This document shows positions 8,961 to 17,542 of a stretch of DNA of 64,000 nucleotides, one piece after another. The notes under the pieces are model-generated. The model did not search any database. It was not told where the DNA came from and saw only the letters and a list, made by a program, of their open reading frames with translations. The DNA comes from Aquimarina sp. AU58 (GTDB lineage: Bacteria; Bacteroidota; Bacteroidia; Flavobacteriales; Flavobacteriaceae): assembly GCF_900312745.1 (NCBI RefSeq), contig NZ_OMPD01000014.1:62001-126000 (forward strand), read 5' to 3'. The translations under genes and the position numbers were made by a program. Within the stretch, counting starts at the first letter, position 1. Each line of letters begins with the position of its first letter.

Positions 8961-10040
8961 TTAATTTAAATTATTTTTTACTCTTTTTTTATTTAAGTTT
9001 CGGTATTTAGAAGGTGTAGTAGAGGTGTGTTTTGTAAAGGCCTTATAAAAAGTTACTTTATTATTAAAACCCGACTCTGTAGCAATAGCTTCTATTTTAT
9101 AAATATTGTATTCCGTGTCTTTCAATAATTTTTGAGAATACATTACCCGATGCTTGTTCACGTAATCATTAAAATTTTCTTTAATGAATTCAGAAAAGGT
9201 TTGTGAAATTTTATAGGGTTTCACATTAAGTTCTTTGGCCAAATAACCAATGGTAAGATCATTTTTTAGAAATATTAAATCATTAATAAACAGCTCATTA
9301 ATCTTCTTTTGAATATGAACCATATCATTATGATCTAATGTAGAGTTCGAGTATTTTTTTTTGATCTCTTTCAGAAATTGAGGATTGGTATAGAGAATAA
9401 TCCCAACAACAAAAATCATGATGTTGTTAAACAAATAATAGTAAGCAAATTGACGCCAGCCATCAGCGAACAAAGTAAAGAATGAAATAATTAGAGTAGA
9501 ACAGATGTATATAATCGCAAGTGTAAATAAGTACACTATTACATTTGATGATAGCTTTGCCCTGTTTTTTATGGTTATATAAATAACGGCAATTGCATAT
9601 AATAGTTGATGAATGGCCCTAGCGTAATTTATAGGCATAATTTGATCTAAAAAACCATCTCTCATGTATTGTAAACGTTCTTCACTAGGTAGTATCAAAA
9701 TATCTATTATGAGAATATATATGATTATAAATGCTATAAAATGTAAACCATCAATTTTTGAATATCTGTTTTTATTATAGATAAAAGATTGAAAATGAAA
9801 CCATAAAAAAGGACCATAAAGAAAACCCATATCGAAATAAAACCATCCCAAAAACTGAGGATATACTATAGATAGTTGGCTGGTTCCATAAAGAAACACT
9901 AATATTTCTAAACCAAATATTCCTGAAAATAAACCGATAGTCCAGCTTTTTAGATTTTTAGAATATTTGAAGAAAACCCCTCCAGAAATAAAAAGAATTG
10001 TAAGAGCTTGTATGAGGAGAAAATACCTTATGATGGTCAT
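8961..10040 (-). CDS. Membrane-anchored AraC-type transcriptional regulator
   Basis: A 359-aa protein. The first 220 residues hold about seven membrane helices; the C-terminal 110 residues are an AraC/XylS DNA-binding domain with two helix-turn-helix units (IGYLAKELNVKPYKISQTFSEF and IATESGFNNKVTFYKAFTKHTSTTPSKYR). Such proteins are common in Bacteroidota and likely sense a signal at the membrane. It is placed between the Cys-rich proteins and the leader peptide gene, all on the minus strand, so it may control this locus. Confidence 0.85.
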   Translation of the reverse strand: MTIIRYFLLIQALTILFISGGVFFKYSKNLKSWTIGLFSGIFGLEILVFLYGTSQLSIVYPQFLGWFYFDMGFLYGPFLWFHFQSFIYNKNRYSKIDGLHFIAFIIIYILIIDILILPSEERLQYMRDGFLDQIMPINYARAIHQLLYAIAVIYITIKNRAKLSSNVIVYLFTLAIIYICSTLIISFFTLFADGWRQFAYYYLFNNIMIFVVGIILYTNPQFLKEIKKKYSNSTLDHNDMVHIQKKINELFINDLIFLKNDLTIGYLAKELNVKPYKISQTFSEFIKENFNDYVNKHRVMYSQKLLKDTEYNIYKIEAIATESGFNNKVTFYKAFTKHTSTTPSKYRNLNKKRVKNNLN

Positions 10041-10235
10041 ATTGAAAAAATAATGGACAACTCAACTCTTTTTTTAGAACCACTGCGATACTTTAATTTT
10101 TGACAAGAGAGAACTGTAAAATACCTTTCAAGATTAAAGGAAAGATACAAAAGGACATGTTTTTTAGCATATAGGGTATTGAAAATTCAATTTCAGCACC
10201 CTATATATTTTTTAAGTTAAAAGGAAAAAAAATAA

Positions 10236-10427
10236 TTAATTCCAACATGTACCACCTGGCTGTAGGCCTGGATAAGAATCTAAAAAGCATAATTCTATAG
10301 CATAACAACATCCCTGACCTCCAGGGCAATCTTGGTGACTGGTACAATGCCTGTGAGCACCACCCATAATTTTTTGCTGTTGCTTTTTGTCTAGTGCTTT
10401 ACCAAGGTTTAACAATTTTGATTTCAT
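10236..10427 (-). CDS. Double-glycine leader, cysteine-rich peptide precursor
   Basis: A 63-aa precursor. Residues 1-23 (LLNLGKALDKKQQQKIMGG) look like the Gly-Gly leader of bacteriocin/ComC-type peptides exported by peptidase-containing ABC transporters. The 40-aa core has six cysteines (28, 34, 40, 41, 47, 61) spaced C-x5-C-x5-CC-x5-C-x13-C, a knottin or WAP-like spacing. No C39-peptidase transporter or modification enzyme is in the window. Likely an exported disulfide peptide of unknown activity; co-located with a CHAP-like lipoprotein and a membrane AraC regulator. Confidence 0.7.
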   Translation of the reverse strand: MKSKLLNLGKALDKKQQQKIMGGAHRHCTSHQDCPGGQGCCYAIELCFLDSYPGLQPGGTCWN

Positions 10428-10805
10428 AATAAGAGTTTTAAGAGATTTTTGCCTTAAACATTTATAGACACTTAAGACATGAGTCTAAAATTTTGATAGC
10501 ATAATAGTCTATAAAAATCACAATGAATTTATTGAATAATTTTTACCTGGAAAACAAATCACTATTATATTTAATATTTTGATAATCAATAAGATGTTGA
10601 TGCTGTGATTTCCTTAATTTTCGATGTAATATTTTGATCAATAATCGATATGGTAAAAAAAGAAAGTTTAAGCCGAGAAAAAGATGTTAACAACCGGTTT
10701 TTTAACGAAAGAAATGTATTTTTACAACGCACACGTAATTTTTGTGTACAATCAACACACTAAAAGTCAAGTTTTTTAGTTATCACACGTATAAATTTAT
10801 CTGGT
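10428..10805. other. 378-bp divergent intergenic region
   Basis: AT-rich. It separates the leader-peptide gene (minus) from sprE (plus) and must hold both promoters. No full TAnnTTTG box with -33 partner could be picked with confidence; TATTTTTA near 10714 is a weak candidate for sprE. No coding sequence seen. Confidence 0.4.
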
Positions 10806-13451
10806 TTGGGCAGAAAATTATTAAAGATCGCGCTGATATTGCTTTTGGCAATTGTAGGATTTGCTTGTTCTCGTAAAAAGGACAAGTTTATAAATCGTAC
10901 ATGGCATGATGTTACGACAAAAAATAATACACTATATAATGGCCGATTGGCTTTTGATATAGGTAAGGAAGATATCGTTCAGTCTTATAAAGACAATTTC
11001 TGGGAGTTACTACCTGTAGAAAGGATGATTGTAAGTGAAGATGTTAGACTTCCTAACGAAGTACTTAATAAAAACTTTGATAGAGCAGAGGAGAAAGCAG
11101 TAAAAGCAATCCAAAAGCATAGTATGCTTATTGATAATAAGGAACGTAATCCTAAAATCGATGAAGCATTTTTGCTATTAGGTAAGGCTCGTTATTTTGA
11201 ACAACGTTTTGTGCCGGCATTAGAAGCTTTTAACTACATCTTATATAAATATCCCACAAGTAATACAATCAATCATGCCAAAGTATGGAGAGCCAAAACT
11301 AATCTTCGCCTTGATAATAACGATAAAGCGATAGAGGATCTTACCAGAATGATCGAACAGGAGTTTATGAAACCTCAGGATTATGCCGATGCTATAGCTA
11401 TGATGGCTCAAGCATATATTAACTTAGAAAGAAAAGACTCTGCTGTTACTTATATTACCAAAGCTGCCGTTCATACCAGAAAGAATGAAGAGAAAGGTAG
11501 ATATCTCTATATAAAGGGACAATTACTAAATGAATTAGGCTATAAAGATAGTGCAAATTACGCTTTTGATCAGGTTATTGCACTCAATAGAAAAGCGCCC
11601 AGAAAATATATGATGAATGCCTATATGGCAAAAGCTCGAAATTTTAATTATGAGAATGGCAATAAAGAAGAGTTTCTTGAATTATTAACCGATCTTGAAA
11701 AAAATCGAGAAAATCGACCGTTTTTAGATAAAATATACAACCAAAAAGCAGTTTATTTTAAAACTCTGGATTCTATTGATCTGGCTGTAGCATATTATAA
11801 TAAATCATTACGAACAAAGTCTGAAGATAAATACTTAGAATCCCTTAATTATTATACTCTGGGAGATATTAGTTTTGATAGAAAAGAGTATGCTATCTCT
11901 GGAGCGTATTATGATAGCACACTTCAGCGAATGATTGTAGATTCAAAACGGTATAGGGTATTAAAGAAAAAGAGAGATAATCTTGAAGATGTTATTTTAT
12001 ACGAAGGTATTGCCAAAACAAATGACAGTATTCTTACTATTTTGGCTATGTCACCAGAGCAGAGAATAACGTATTATGCAGAGTATACCAATGCGTTAAA
12101 AACAAAAGCTATAGAAGAAGAAAAAGCTGCAGAAATTGCCAGAATAAAGGATAACTTGCCTGTAGAACAAAGGTATAGACAGCCAGGTTCTGGATTTGGA
12201 ACAGATACTAAAGGACCAAGTGTAGAAGGAGGAACTTTCTATTTCTATAACCAAACTACTGTAGCTTATGGTAAAACTGCATTTAAAAGAACATATGGAA
12301 ACAGAGAGTTACAGGACAATTGGAGAGTTTCGAGTATTTCTAATCCAGGTGCTGTTTCTACAATAGAGAAAGAGAAAAAGGATGAATACTCTATCGATAC
12401 CGATCCAACATTTGACCCACAAACCTATATTGCTCAATTACCAACCGATCCTTCAGCTATAGATAGTCTTCAAACTGATCGTAACTTTGCCTATTATCAA
12501 CTTGGGGTTATATATAAAGAAAAATTTCAGGAATATGGTTTAGCTATAGATAAATTCGAAAATCTATTGCAGAGCAATCCCGAAAAACGATTAATTATTC
12601 CTTCTAAATATAATTTGTACAAAATCTATTTGGCACAAGGAAACGCCTCGAGGTCCAATGCAATGATGCAGGATATTATTAATAATCATGGAGAATCGAG
12701 ATATGCCAAAATTCTTCAGAATCCTGATGAAGCATTAAAGGATGATGAAAACAGCCCTAAATTTATATATAATAGGTTGTATAGAGATTTTCAGAACCAA
12801 AAATATGCATCTGTAATAAAAGAAAGCGATGAGATGATTATAAAATTTGGCGGAGATGAAGATTTTTTACCCAAATTCGAATTATTAAAAGCTCAGGCGA
12901 TAGGAAGATATAGAGGATTTGAAGCGTATAAAGAAGCACTTAATTATGTATCTCTTAATTACCCTCAAAGCCCCGAAGGTAAAAAGGCACAGGTAATCTA
13001 CCAGGTTACGATTCCGCAAATTCGGGATAATGCATTTTTGACCAATACAGATGAGCAGAATAACCATAAGTTGATTTATGCATTTTCTACTTTTGGAAAC
13101 AATCAAGCGCAAGCATTAAAAGAACAAATAGAAGCCATTATCAAAGAACTTCGATATGAGAAAATGAAAGTTTCCTTAGATGTATATAATAAAGATCAAC
13201 AATTTGTAGTTGTACATACAAACGGAAGTAGATTAGCAGCAGAAGGATTTGGGGAATTGTTGTCTTTGGGTAAAACCGAAGACACCCGTGGTGTAGATTT
13301 AACAAAGTGGAACAGGAAAAAGAAATATTATGAAAAAGTAGAGGCTACGTATTTTACGATAGCATCTCCGAATTATCGAGTACTTCAGATTCATAAAAAT
13401 CTTGAAGAATATGCTCAATCAGAACCAGAATTAGAACCAGAAACCGAATAA
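10806..13451 (+). CDS. sprE: Type IX secretion / gliding TPR lipoprotein SprE (PorW)
   Basis: An 881-aa lipoprotein: signal with ALILLLAIVGFAC (lipid Cys 21), then long TPR-like helical repeats (LLGKARYFEQRFVPALEAFNYI and further blocks to about residue 330, again about 560-720). The N-terminal RTWHDVTTKNNTLYNG motif and the length fit SprE/PorW, a periplasmic lipoprotein needed for type IX secretion and gliding. It starts with TTG at 10806; no ATG is possible before the signal peptide. Followed 23 nt later by a bactofilin gene. Confidence 0.85.
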   Translation: MGRKLLKIALILLLAIVGFACSRKKDKFINRTWHDVTTKNNTLYNGRLAFDIGKEDIVQSYKDNFWELLPVERMIVSEDVRLPNEVLNKNFDRAEEKAVKAIQKHSMLIDNKERNPKIDEAFLLLGKARYFEQRFVPALEAFNYILYKYPTSNTINHAKVWRAKTNLRLDNNDKAIEDLTRMIEQEFMKPQDYADAIAMMAQAYINLERKDSAVTYITKAAVHTRKNEEKGRYLYIKGQLLNELGYKDSANYAFDQVIALNRKAPRKYMMNAYMAKARNFNYENGNKEEFLELLTDLEKNRENRPFLDKIYNQKAVYFKTLDSIDLAVAYYNKSLRTKSEDKYLESLNYYTLGDISFDRKEYAISGAYYDSTLQRMIVDSKRYRVLKKKRDNLEDVILYEGIAKTNDSILTILAMSPEQRITYYAEYTNALKTKAIEEEKAAEIARIKDNLPVEQRYRQPGSGFGTDTKGPSVEGGTFYFYNQTTVAYGKTAFKRTYGNRELQDNWRVSSISNPGAVSTIEKEKKDEYSIDTDPTFDPQTYIAQLPTDPSAIDSLQTDRNFAYYQLGVIYKEKFQEYGLAIDKFENLLQSNPEKRLIIPSKYNLYKIYLAQGNASRSNAMMQDIINNHGESRYAKILQNPDEALKDDENSPKFIYNRLYRDFQNQKYASVIKESDEMIIKFGGDEDFLPKFELLKAQAIGRYRGFEAYKEALNYVSLNYPQSPEGKKAQVIYQVTIPQIRDNAFLTNTDEQNNHKLIYAFSTFGNNQAQALKEQIEAIIKELRYEKMKVSLDVYNKDQQFVVVHTNGSRLAAEGFGELLSLGKTEDTRGVDLTKWNRKKKYYEKVEATYFTIASPNYRVLQIHKNLEEYAQSEPELEPETE

Positions 13452-13474
13452 TCATTTAATCCCCCTTATATATT

Positions 13475-13921
13475 ATGTTTTCAGACAATAAAAAAGGAAG
13501 AGATTACGGCAGTACGACCGATTTCTCTCGTAACCAAAACAAAATCTCAGAAGGAACTAAAATCATAGGAGATGTTATTTCTGAAGGAGGTTTTAGAATT
13601 GAAGGTACTATCGAAGGAACTTTTAAAACTACTGGCAAAGTAGTAGTAGGAACATCAGGCTTTATTAAAGGTACGTTAGAGTGCTCTGATGCAGATTTCG
13701 AAGGTAAGTTCTCAGGAACTCTTAACGTATCAAATACCTTATCTTTAAAACCAACGGCACATATCGAAGGCGAAGTTACTGTAGGTAAATTGGCTGTTGA
13801 ACCAGGAGCAAACTTTAATGCATCTTGTTCTATGAAAGGTAATGTGAAATCTTTGAGTAAGCCTAGTGAACAGAAACCTTCACAATCGCAAACAACACAA
13901 GGACAAGGAAAATCAGCTTAG
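13475..13921 (+). CDS. Bactofilin (polymer-forming cytoskeletal protein)
   Basis: A 148-aa protein with the bactofilin beta-helix core: GTKIIGDVISEGGFRIEGTIEG, then repeated turns of GTLECSDADFEGKFSGTLNV and HIEGEVTVGKLAVEPGA. Bactofilins self-assemble into filaments that scaffold envelope proteins. The C-terminal tail is rich in Gln/Ser/Thr/Lys and likely unstructured. It is 23 nt after sprE, so probably co-transcribed with it. Confidence 0.93.
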   Translation: MFSDNKKGRDYGSTTDFSRNQNKISEGTKIIGDVISEGGFRIEGTIEGTFKTTGKVVVGTSGFIKGTLECSDADFEGKFSGTLNVSNTLSLKPTAHIEGEVTVGKLAVEPGANFNASCSMKGNVKSLSKPSEQKPSQSQTTQGQGKSA

Positions 13922-13984
13922 ATTAGAAGTTTGTATTTACTGTATTAGGTTTTCTCTTGATTGCCGTGAATACAAACTTCTAAT
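13922..13984 (+). terminator. Long hairpin after the bactofilin gene
   Basis: A 16-bp perfect stem (13922-13937 with 13969-13984, ATTAGAAGTTTGTATT / AATACAAACTTCTAAT) around a 31-nt loop, starting at the stop codon. Likely the end of the sprE-bactofilin transcript, though the T-run is missing. Confidence 0.55.
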
Positions 13985-14201
13985 ATAAAAAATCTAACTA
14001 TAAATTAGTTATAGGACACCAAAGAGAGCATTTCTCCTCATAGAGCCAAAGCAGAAGAAAACTTCTCTTTAGTAAATAATCTCGAGCGATTTAGTGATTA
14101 CTTATTTTGGTCATGATATTGGGAGATGGGATCAGACAATAGATTTTCTGTATACTTAGAATGCTTATTTAAAGTAATACTTTTTCTTAATAAAAAGAAC
14201 C

Positions 14202-14432
14202 TTGAAAAAAAATAATCGAGGTAAAAAAGCCTTTAATAAATACATTGCCCTTACAGGGATAGCTTTCCAAATGGGAGCTACCATATTCCTGTGTGCTTAC
14301 GCCGGAAAAAAACTAGATGCCTATTATGAATTGGATAAACAATGGTTTACCATGGGATTTATACTCTTTGGAGTAACCGCATCTATATATTTGGTGATTA
14401 AGCAACTCAATCGGATTAATAAATCTGATTGA
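14202..14432 (+). CDS. AtpZ/AtpI-like ATP synthase accessory protein
   Basis: A 76-aa protein with two membrane helices (TGIAFQMGATIFLCAYAGKKLDA and WFTMGFILFGVTASIYLVI) joined by a short charged loop, the AtpZ layout. AtpZ/AtpI proteins help assemble the c-ring or carry ions for the F-type ATP synthase, and this gene sits upstream of atpB. It begins with TTG (14202); no better start is in frame. Confidence 0.8.
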   Translation: MKKNNRGKKAFNKYIALTGIAFQMGATIFLCAYAGKKLDAYYELDKQWFTMGFILFGVTASIYLVIKQLNRINKSD

Positions 14433-14545
14433 TTATTATAATGCATCACTATTAGATTTTTAAATTCCTTAAATGCTTCTATACTATTTAGAAAATTTAG
14501 ATATTTGATGAGTTTATTTTTTGAATAAAGAATTTTAATACGCTA

Positions 14546-14923
14546 ATGGGAAAGAACGTATTCCGTTTTTTATTTCTTTTCACTATTGTAATAGCAGGCA
14601 GTTATATGATCCATATGGGTATCATAAACACCTTTTTGCTCGAAAGAAATATCAATATTATCAAGCTTTCATATGTATTCAATAGTGCATTCACCTTTGT
14701 CTTTACAATAGTTATACTAGTGCTAAGCAAAAAATTTAAAGACCAACTTGGTTTTATTTTTATGGCCGGTAGCCTTATAAAAATAGGAGTTTTTATGGCT
14801 GTCAGTAAGCTTAATGATTTCGAAATCAATAAAAATGTCTTTCTTGATTTTTTTATAGCCTATCTAATCTGTTTAATCCTCGAAGTCTATTATGTTTCAA
14901 AAATTTTGAATTCTACTAAATAA
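14546..14923 (+). CDS. Small membrane protein, DUF6168 family (ATP synthase locus)
   Basis: A 125-aa protein with four predicted membrane helices and charged connecting loops (LSKKFKDQLGF). Its size and place between the atpZ-like gene and atpB match the flavobacterial DUF6168 protein, which by position resembles AtpI. Its role is not established. Confidence 0.65.
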   Translation: MGKNVFRFLFLFTIVIAGSYMIHMGIINTFLLERNINIIKLSYVFNSAFTFVFTIVILVLSKKFKDQLGFIFMAGSLIKIGVFMAVSKLNDFEINKNVFLDFFIAYLICLILEVYYVSKILNSTK

Positions 14924-14980
14924 TTGATTTTCAGAAACTTAATCATTTACGGATAATCTTAAACTTATTTAGTCAAAATA

Positions 14981-15012
14981 GTTTAAGAATCTAACATAAT
15001 TATGTACATTTG
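14981..15012 (+). promoter_or_regulatory. Promoter of the atpB operon
   Basis: -33-like box GTTTA (14981-14985), 19-bp spacer, -7 box TACATTTG (15005-15012), an exact TAnnTTTG match. It overlaps a TTG codon at 15010, so that codon lies in the promoter and cannot be the atpB start; translation must start at the ATG at 15046. Confidence 0.8.
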
Positions 15013-15045
15013 CACCGAAATTTAGGAACCGAAATTTTACGCGTA

Positions 15046-16122
15046 ATGCAAAAACGTACTGTAGTTAAAATTTTATTGATTTTTAGTCTGGTCTTTACGA
15101 CAGGAAACTTATTCGCCAAAGAATCCGAGAAAAAGGAAAATGAAGGAGAAGGAGGTTTAAAAGAACGAATCAAAGAATTTGTAGATCATCACCTTCAAGA
15201 CTCTTATGATTTTACATTGTTTTCTGATGAAGAAGCAAACAAGCATTATGGCTTTCCTTTGCCTGTGATTTTATGGGATAATGGACTAAAAGTTTTTTCT
15301 TCCTCTAAATTTCACCATGGTGAATCTGTTGCCGAAGTTGATGGTAATTATTATAAGTTATACCATTCAAAAATTTATAAAACAGATGCATCAGGTACGA
15401 TCAATTATGATGAAGATCATCACGCTACCAATGCAAAGCCACTTGATTTTTCTATTACAAAAAATGTTGTAAGTATGCTATTGATTAGTTTACTTATGTT
15501 TTTTATGTTTAGAAGTCTTGCTAAATCATATAAGAAAAATAACGGTATCCCTACAGGAGTAGGACGTTTCTTAGAGCCTTTGGTTTTGTTTATAAGAGAT
15601 GATATAGCTATTCCTAATATTGGAGAACATAAATATAAGAAGTACATGAGCTTTTTGCTTACCGTTTTCTTCTTTATTTGGTTTTTAAACCTTTTAGGAA
15701 TGACTCCTCTGGGAGTTAATGTTACAGGAAATATTGCAGTAACTTTTGCATTAGCATTAATTGTATTTTTAATCACTAATTTAACAGCGAATAAAAATTA
15801 CTGGGGTCACATTTTCTGGATGCCAGGTGTGCCAACTTTTATGAAAGTTGTTTTAGCACCTATAGAATTGTTAGGAGTTTTTATCAAGCCATTTTCATTA
15901 ATGATTCGTTTATACGCGAACATGACTGCAGGTCACGTAGTACTAATGAGTATTATTGGAATGATATTCATATTTAAAAACTGGATAGGTAGTCCATTGT
16001 CATTTGGATTAGCTTTTGCGTTATCAATATTAGAATTATTGGTTGCAGCATTACAAGCTTATATATTTACGATGTTGTCTGCGCTATACTTTGGTATGGC
16101 AAATGAAGAAGCGCATCACTAG
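15046..16122 (+). CDS. atpB: ATP synthase F0 subunit a
   Basis: Subunit a forms the proton half-channels of the F0 motor. The 358-aa protein has an N-terminal signal-like helix (TVVKILLIFSLVFTTGNLF), a long hydrophilic extension typical of Bacteroidota, and a C-terminal membrane domain containing the stator Arg region (PFSLMIRLYANMTAGHVVL) and LQAYIFTMLSALYFGMA. I place the start at ATG 15046 because the promoter -7 box ends at 15012. First gene of the transcript with atpE, atpF, atpH and atpA. Confidence 0.95.
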   Translation: MQKRTVVKILLIFSLVFTTGNLFAKESEKKENEGEGGLKERIKEFVDHHLQDSYDFTLFSDEEANKHYGFPLPVILWDNGLKVFSSSKFHHGESVAEVDGNYYKLYHSKIYKTDASGTINYDEDHHATNAKPLDFSITKNVVSMLLISLLMFFMFRSLAKSYKKNNGIPTGVGRFLEPLVLFIRDDIAIPNIGEHKYKKYMSFLLTVFFFIWFLNLLGMTPLGVNVTGNIAVTFALALIVFLITNLTANKNYWGHIFWMPGVPTFMKVVLAPIELLGVFIKPFSLMIRLYANMTAGHVVLMSIIGMIFIFKNWIGSPLSFGLAFALSILELLVAALQAYIFTMLSALYFGMANEEAHH

Positions 16123-16154
16123 AATTTGAACGTTTAATTTTTAATTATATAATT

Positions 16155-16346
16155 ATGGAAATTCCAAATATTGTTGGAGCAGGTTTAATCGTAATCGGAG
16201 CTGGTATTGGTATCGGTAGAATCGGTGGACAGGCGATGGACGCTATCGCTCGTCAGCCAGAAGCTTCTGGTAAAATCCAAACAGCTATGCTTATTGCAGC
16301 AGCACTTATTGAAGGTATTGGATTTGCAGCGTTATTCGCAGCTTAA
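16155..16346 (+). CDS. atpE: ATP synthase F0 subunit c
   Basis: A 63-aa hairpin of two membrane helices. The polar loop is ARQPEASGKIQ and the proton-carrying carboxylate is the Glu in AALIEGIGFAALF in helix 2. The glycine-rich first helix (GAGLIVIGAGIGIGRIGG) packs the c-ring. Codon use is strongly biased, as expected for a protein made in many copies. A 15-bp hairpin follows. Confidence 0.96.
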   Translation: MEIPNIVGAGLIVIGAGIGIGRIGGQAMDAIARQPEASGKIQTAMLIAAALIEGIGFAALFAA

Positions 16347-16352
16347 TTTACA

Positions 16353-16387
16353 AACAACAGCTATAACGGTTGGTTATAGCTGTTGTT
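16353..16387 (+). promoter_or_regulatory. Intercistronic hairpin after atpE
   Basis: A perfect 15-bp stem (AACAACAGCTATAAC / GTTATAGCTGTTGTT) with a 5-nt loop just after the atpE stop and before atpF. There is no T-run. It may be a partial attenuator or an RNA-stabilising stem that keeps atpE mRNA above the rest of the operon. Confidence 0.6.
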
Positions 16388-16434
16388 AATTAGATTTTTA
16401 AAATTAAACACTAAAGAAATTAATATCATTAATA

Positions 16435-16935
16435 ATGGAGAAGTTAATAAATGATTTTTCGTTTGGTCTGTTTTTCTGGCAGATCTTAATCTTTGTAGGT
16501 TTACTATTATTATTAAGAAAATTTGCATGGAAACCTATTTTAGAGGCTGTAACTAATCGTGAAGAAGGAATCAAAAATGCATTAGAGTCTGCAGAAGAAG
16601 CAAGAAAAGAAATGCAAAACCTTCAGGCAGATAATGAGCGAATCTTAAATGAAGCGAGAGCAGAACGTGATGGGATGCTTAAAGAAGCTAGACAGCTTAA
16701 AGAAAACATGATCTCTGATGCAAAGTCTGAAGCACAAGCAGAAGCTGATAAAATTGTAGCACAAGCGCAAGCTACTATCGCTAGTGAGAAAAAGGCAGCA
16801 ATTGCAGATCTTAAGAATCAGGTAGCAGGACTTTCTGTAGAGATTGCAGAAAAAGTAGTGAGAAAAGAATTATCTGGTAAGGACAAGCAATTAGAATTGG
16901 TTGAGTCTATGCTAGAGGATGTTACTTTAAATTAA
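16435..16935 (+). CDS. atpF: ATP synthase F0 subunit b
   Basis: The peripheral stalk protein (166 aa): one N-terminal membrane helix (FGLFFWQILIFVGLLLLLRKFAW), then a long charged, alanine-rich coiled coil (about 40-140) that dimerises and reaches up to F1. It is followed 5 nt later by atpH. Confidence 0.95.
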   Translation: MEKLINDFSFGLFFWQILIFVGLLLLLRKFAWKPILEAVTNREEGIKNALESAEEARKEMQNLQADNERILNEARAERDGMLKEARQLKENMISDAKSEAQAEADKIVAQAQATIASEKKAAIADLKNQVAGLSVEIAEKVVRKELSGKDKQLELVESMLEDVTLN

Positions 16936-16940
16936 ACTAA

Positions 16941-17468
16941 ATGAGTAGAGCAGCAATACGTTATGCTAAAGCAGTTTTGAGCCTGGCTCAAGATAAAAAA
17001 GCTACTGAAGATGTTCAGAAGGATATGCAAAGTATTATCGTGACTATTAGCGATAGCGCCGAGCTCAGAATGGTGTTAAGTAGTCCATTGATCAAAAGTG
17101 AAGTAAAACTTGCTTCATTACGTGAGATCTTTAAAAGTACTGGTGAGATTACACAAAAACTTTTTGATGTATTAATCGAGAATAAAAGAGTGAACTTGTT
17201 AGATGATGTAGCAAAGCAATACAGTATTTTGTTTGATCAGTTAAACAACACTCAGGTTGCAAAAGTAACTACCGCAGTACCACTGGATAAAGGATTAAGC
17301 GCTAAAGTTTTGGCCAAGATTAAAGAATTAACAGGTAACGAAGCTACTATAGAAAATGTAATCGATGAAAGTATTATCGGTGGATTTATTCTTAGAGTAG
17401 GTGATTTACAGTATAATGCAAGTATAGCAAATAAGCTTACAAACTTAAGAAGAGAATTAAGCAATTAA
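16941..17468 (+). CDS. atpH: ATP synthase F1 subunit delta
   Basis: The 175-aa protein links the b-stalk to the top of F1. The N-terminal helical bundle starts SRAAIRYAKAVLSLAQDK, and the C-terminal half has the family block NEATIENVIDESIIGGFILRVGDLQYNAS. Starts 5 nt after atpF. Confidence 0.95.
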   Translation: MSRAAIRYAKAVLSLAQDKKATEDVQKDMQSIIVTISDSAELRMVLSSPLIKSEVKLASLREIFKSTGEITQKLFDVLIENKRVNLLDDVAKQYSILFDQLNNTQVAKVTTAVPLDKGLSAKVLAKIKELTGNEATIENVIDESIIGGFILRVGDLQYNASIANKLTNLRRELSN

Positions 17469-17542
17469 TACATACATTTTAAAATATAAATTTAATAATA
17501 AGAGAATGAGTGTTCAAACTCGTTCTTTCAAACTATTATAAA

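Noticed and set aside
10711..10725. TATTTTTACA near 10714 (also near 22922) as promoters of sprE and the flippase gene
   Set aside because: The box lacks the final G of TAnnTTTG and no -33 partner sits at 19-21 bp, so the evidence is too weak to list as a feature.
15010..15045. Earlier start of atpB at the TTG at 15010
   Set aside because: That codon overlaps the -7 box of the promoter (15005-15012), so it cannot be in the transcript; the ATG at 15046 starts a good signal-like helix.
16207..16389. Second plus-strand frame over atpE
   Set aside because: It overlaps the well-defined c subunit in another frame and runs into the hairpin after it.
17510..17542. Longer N-terminus of atpA from 17510
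   Set aside because: The 11 extra residues do not resemble the family; [17 protein letters not shown] from 17543 is the usual start.
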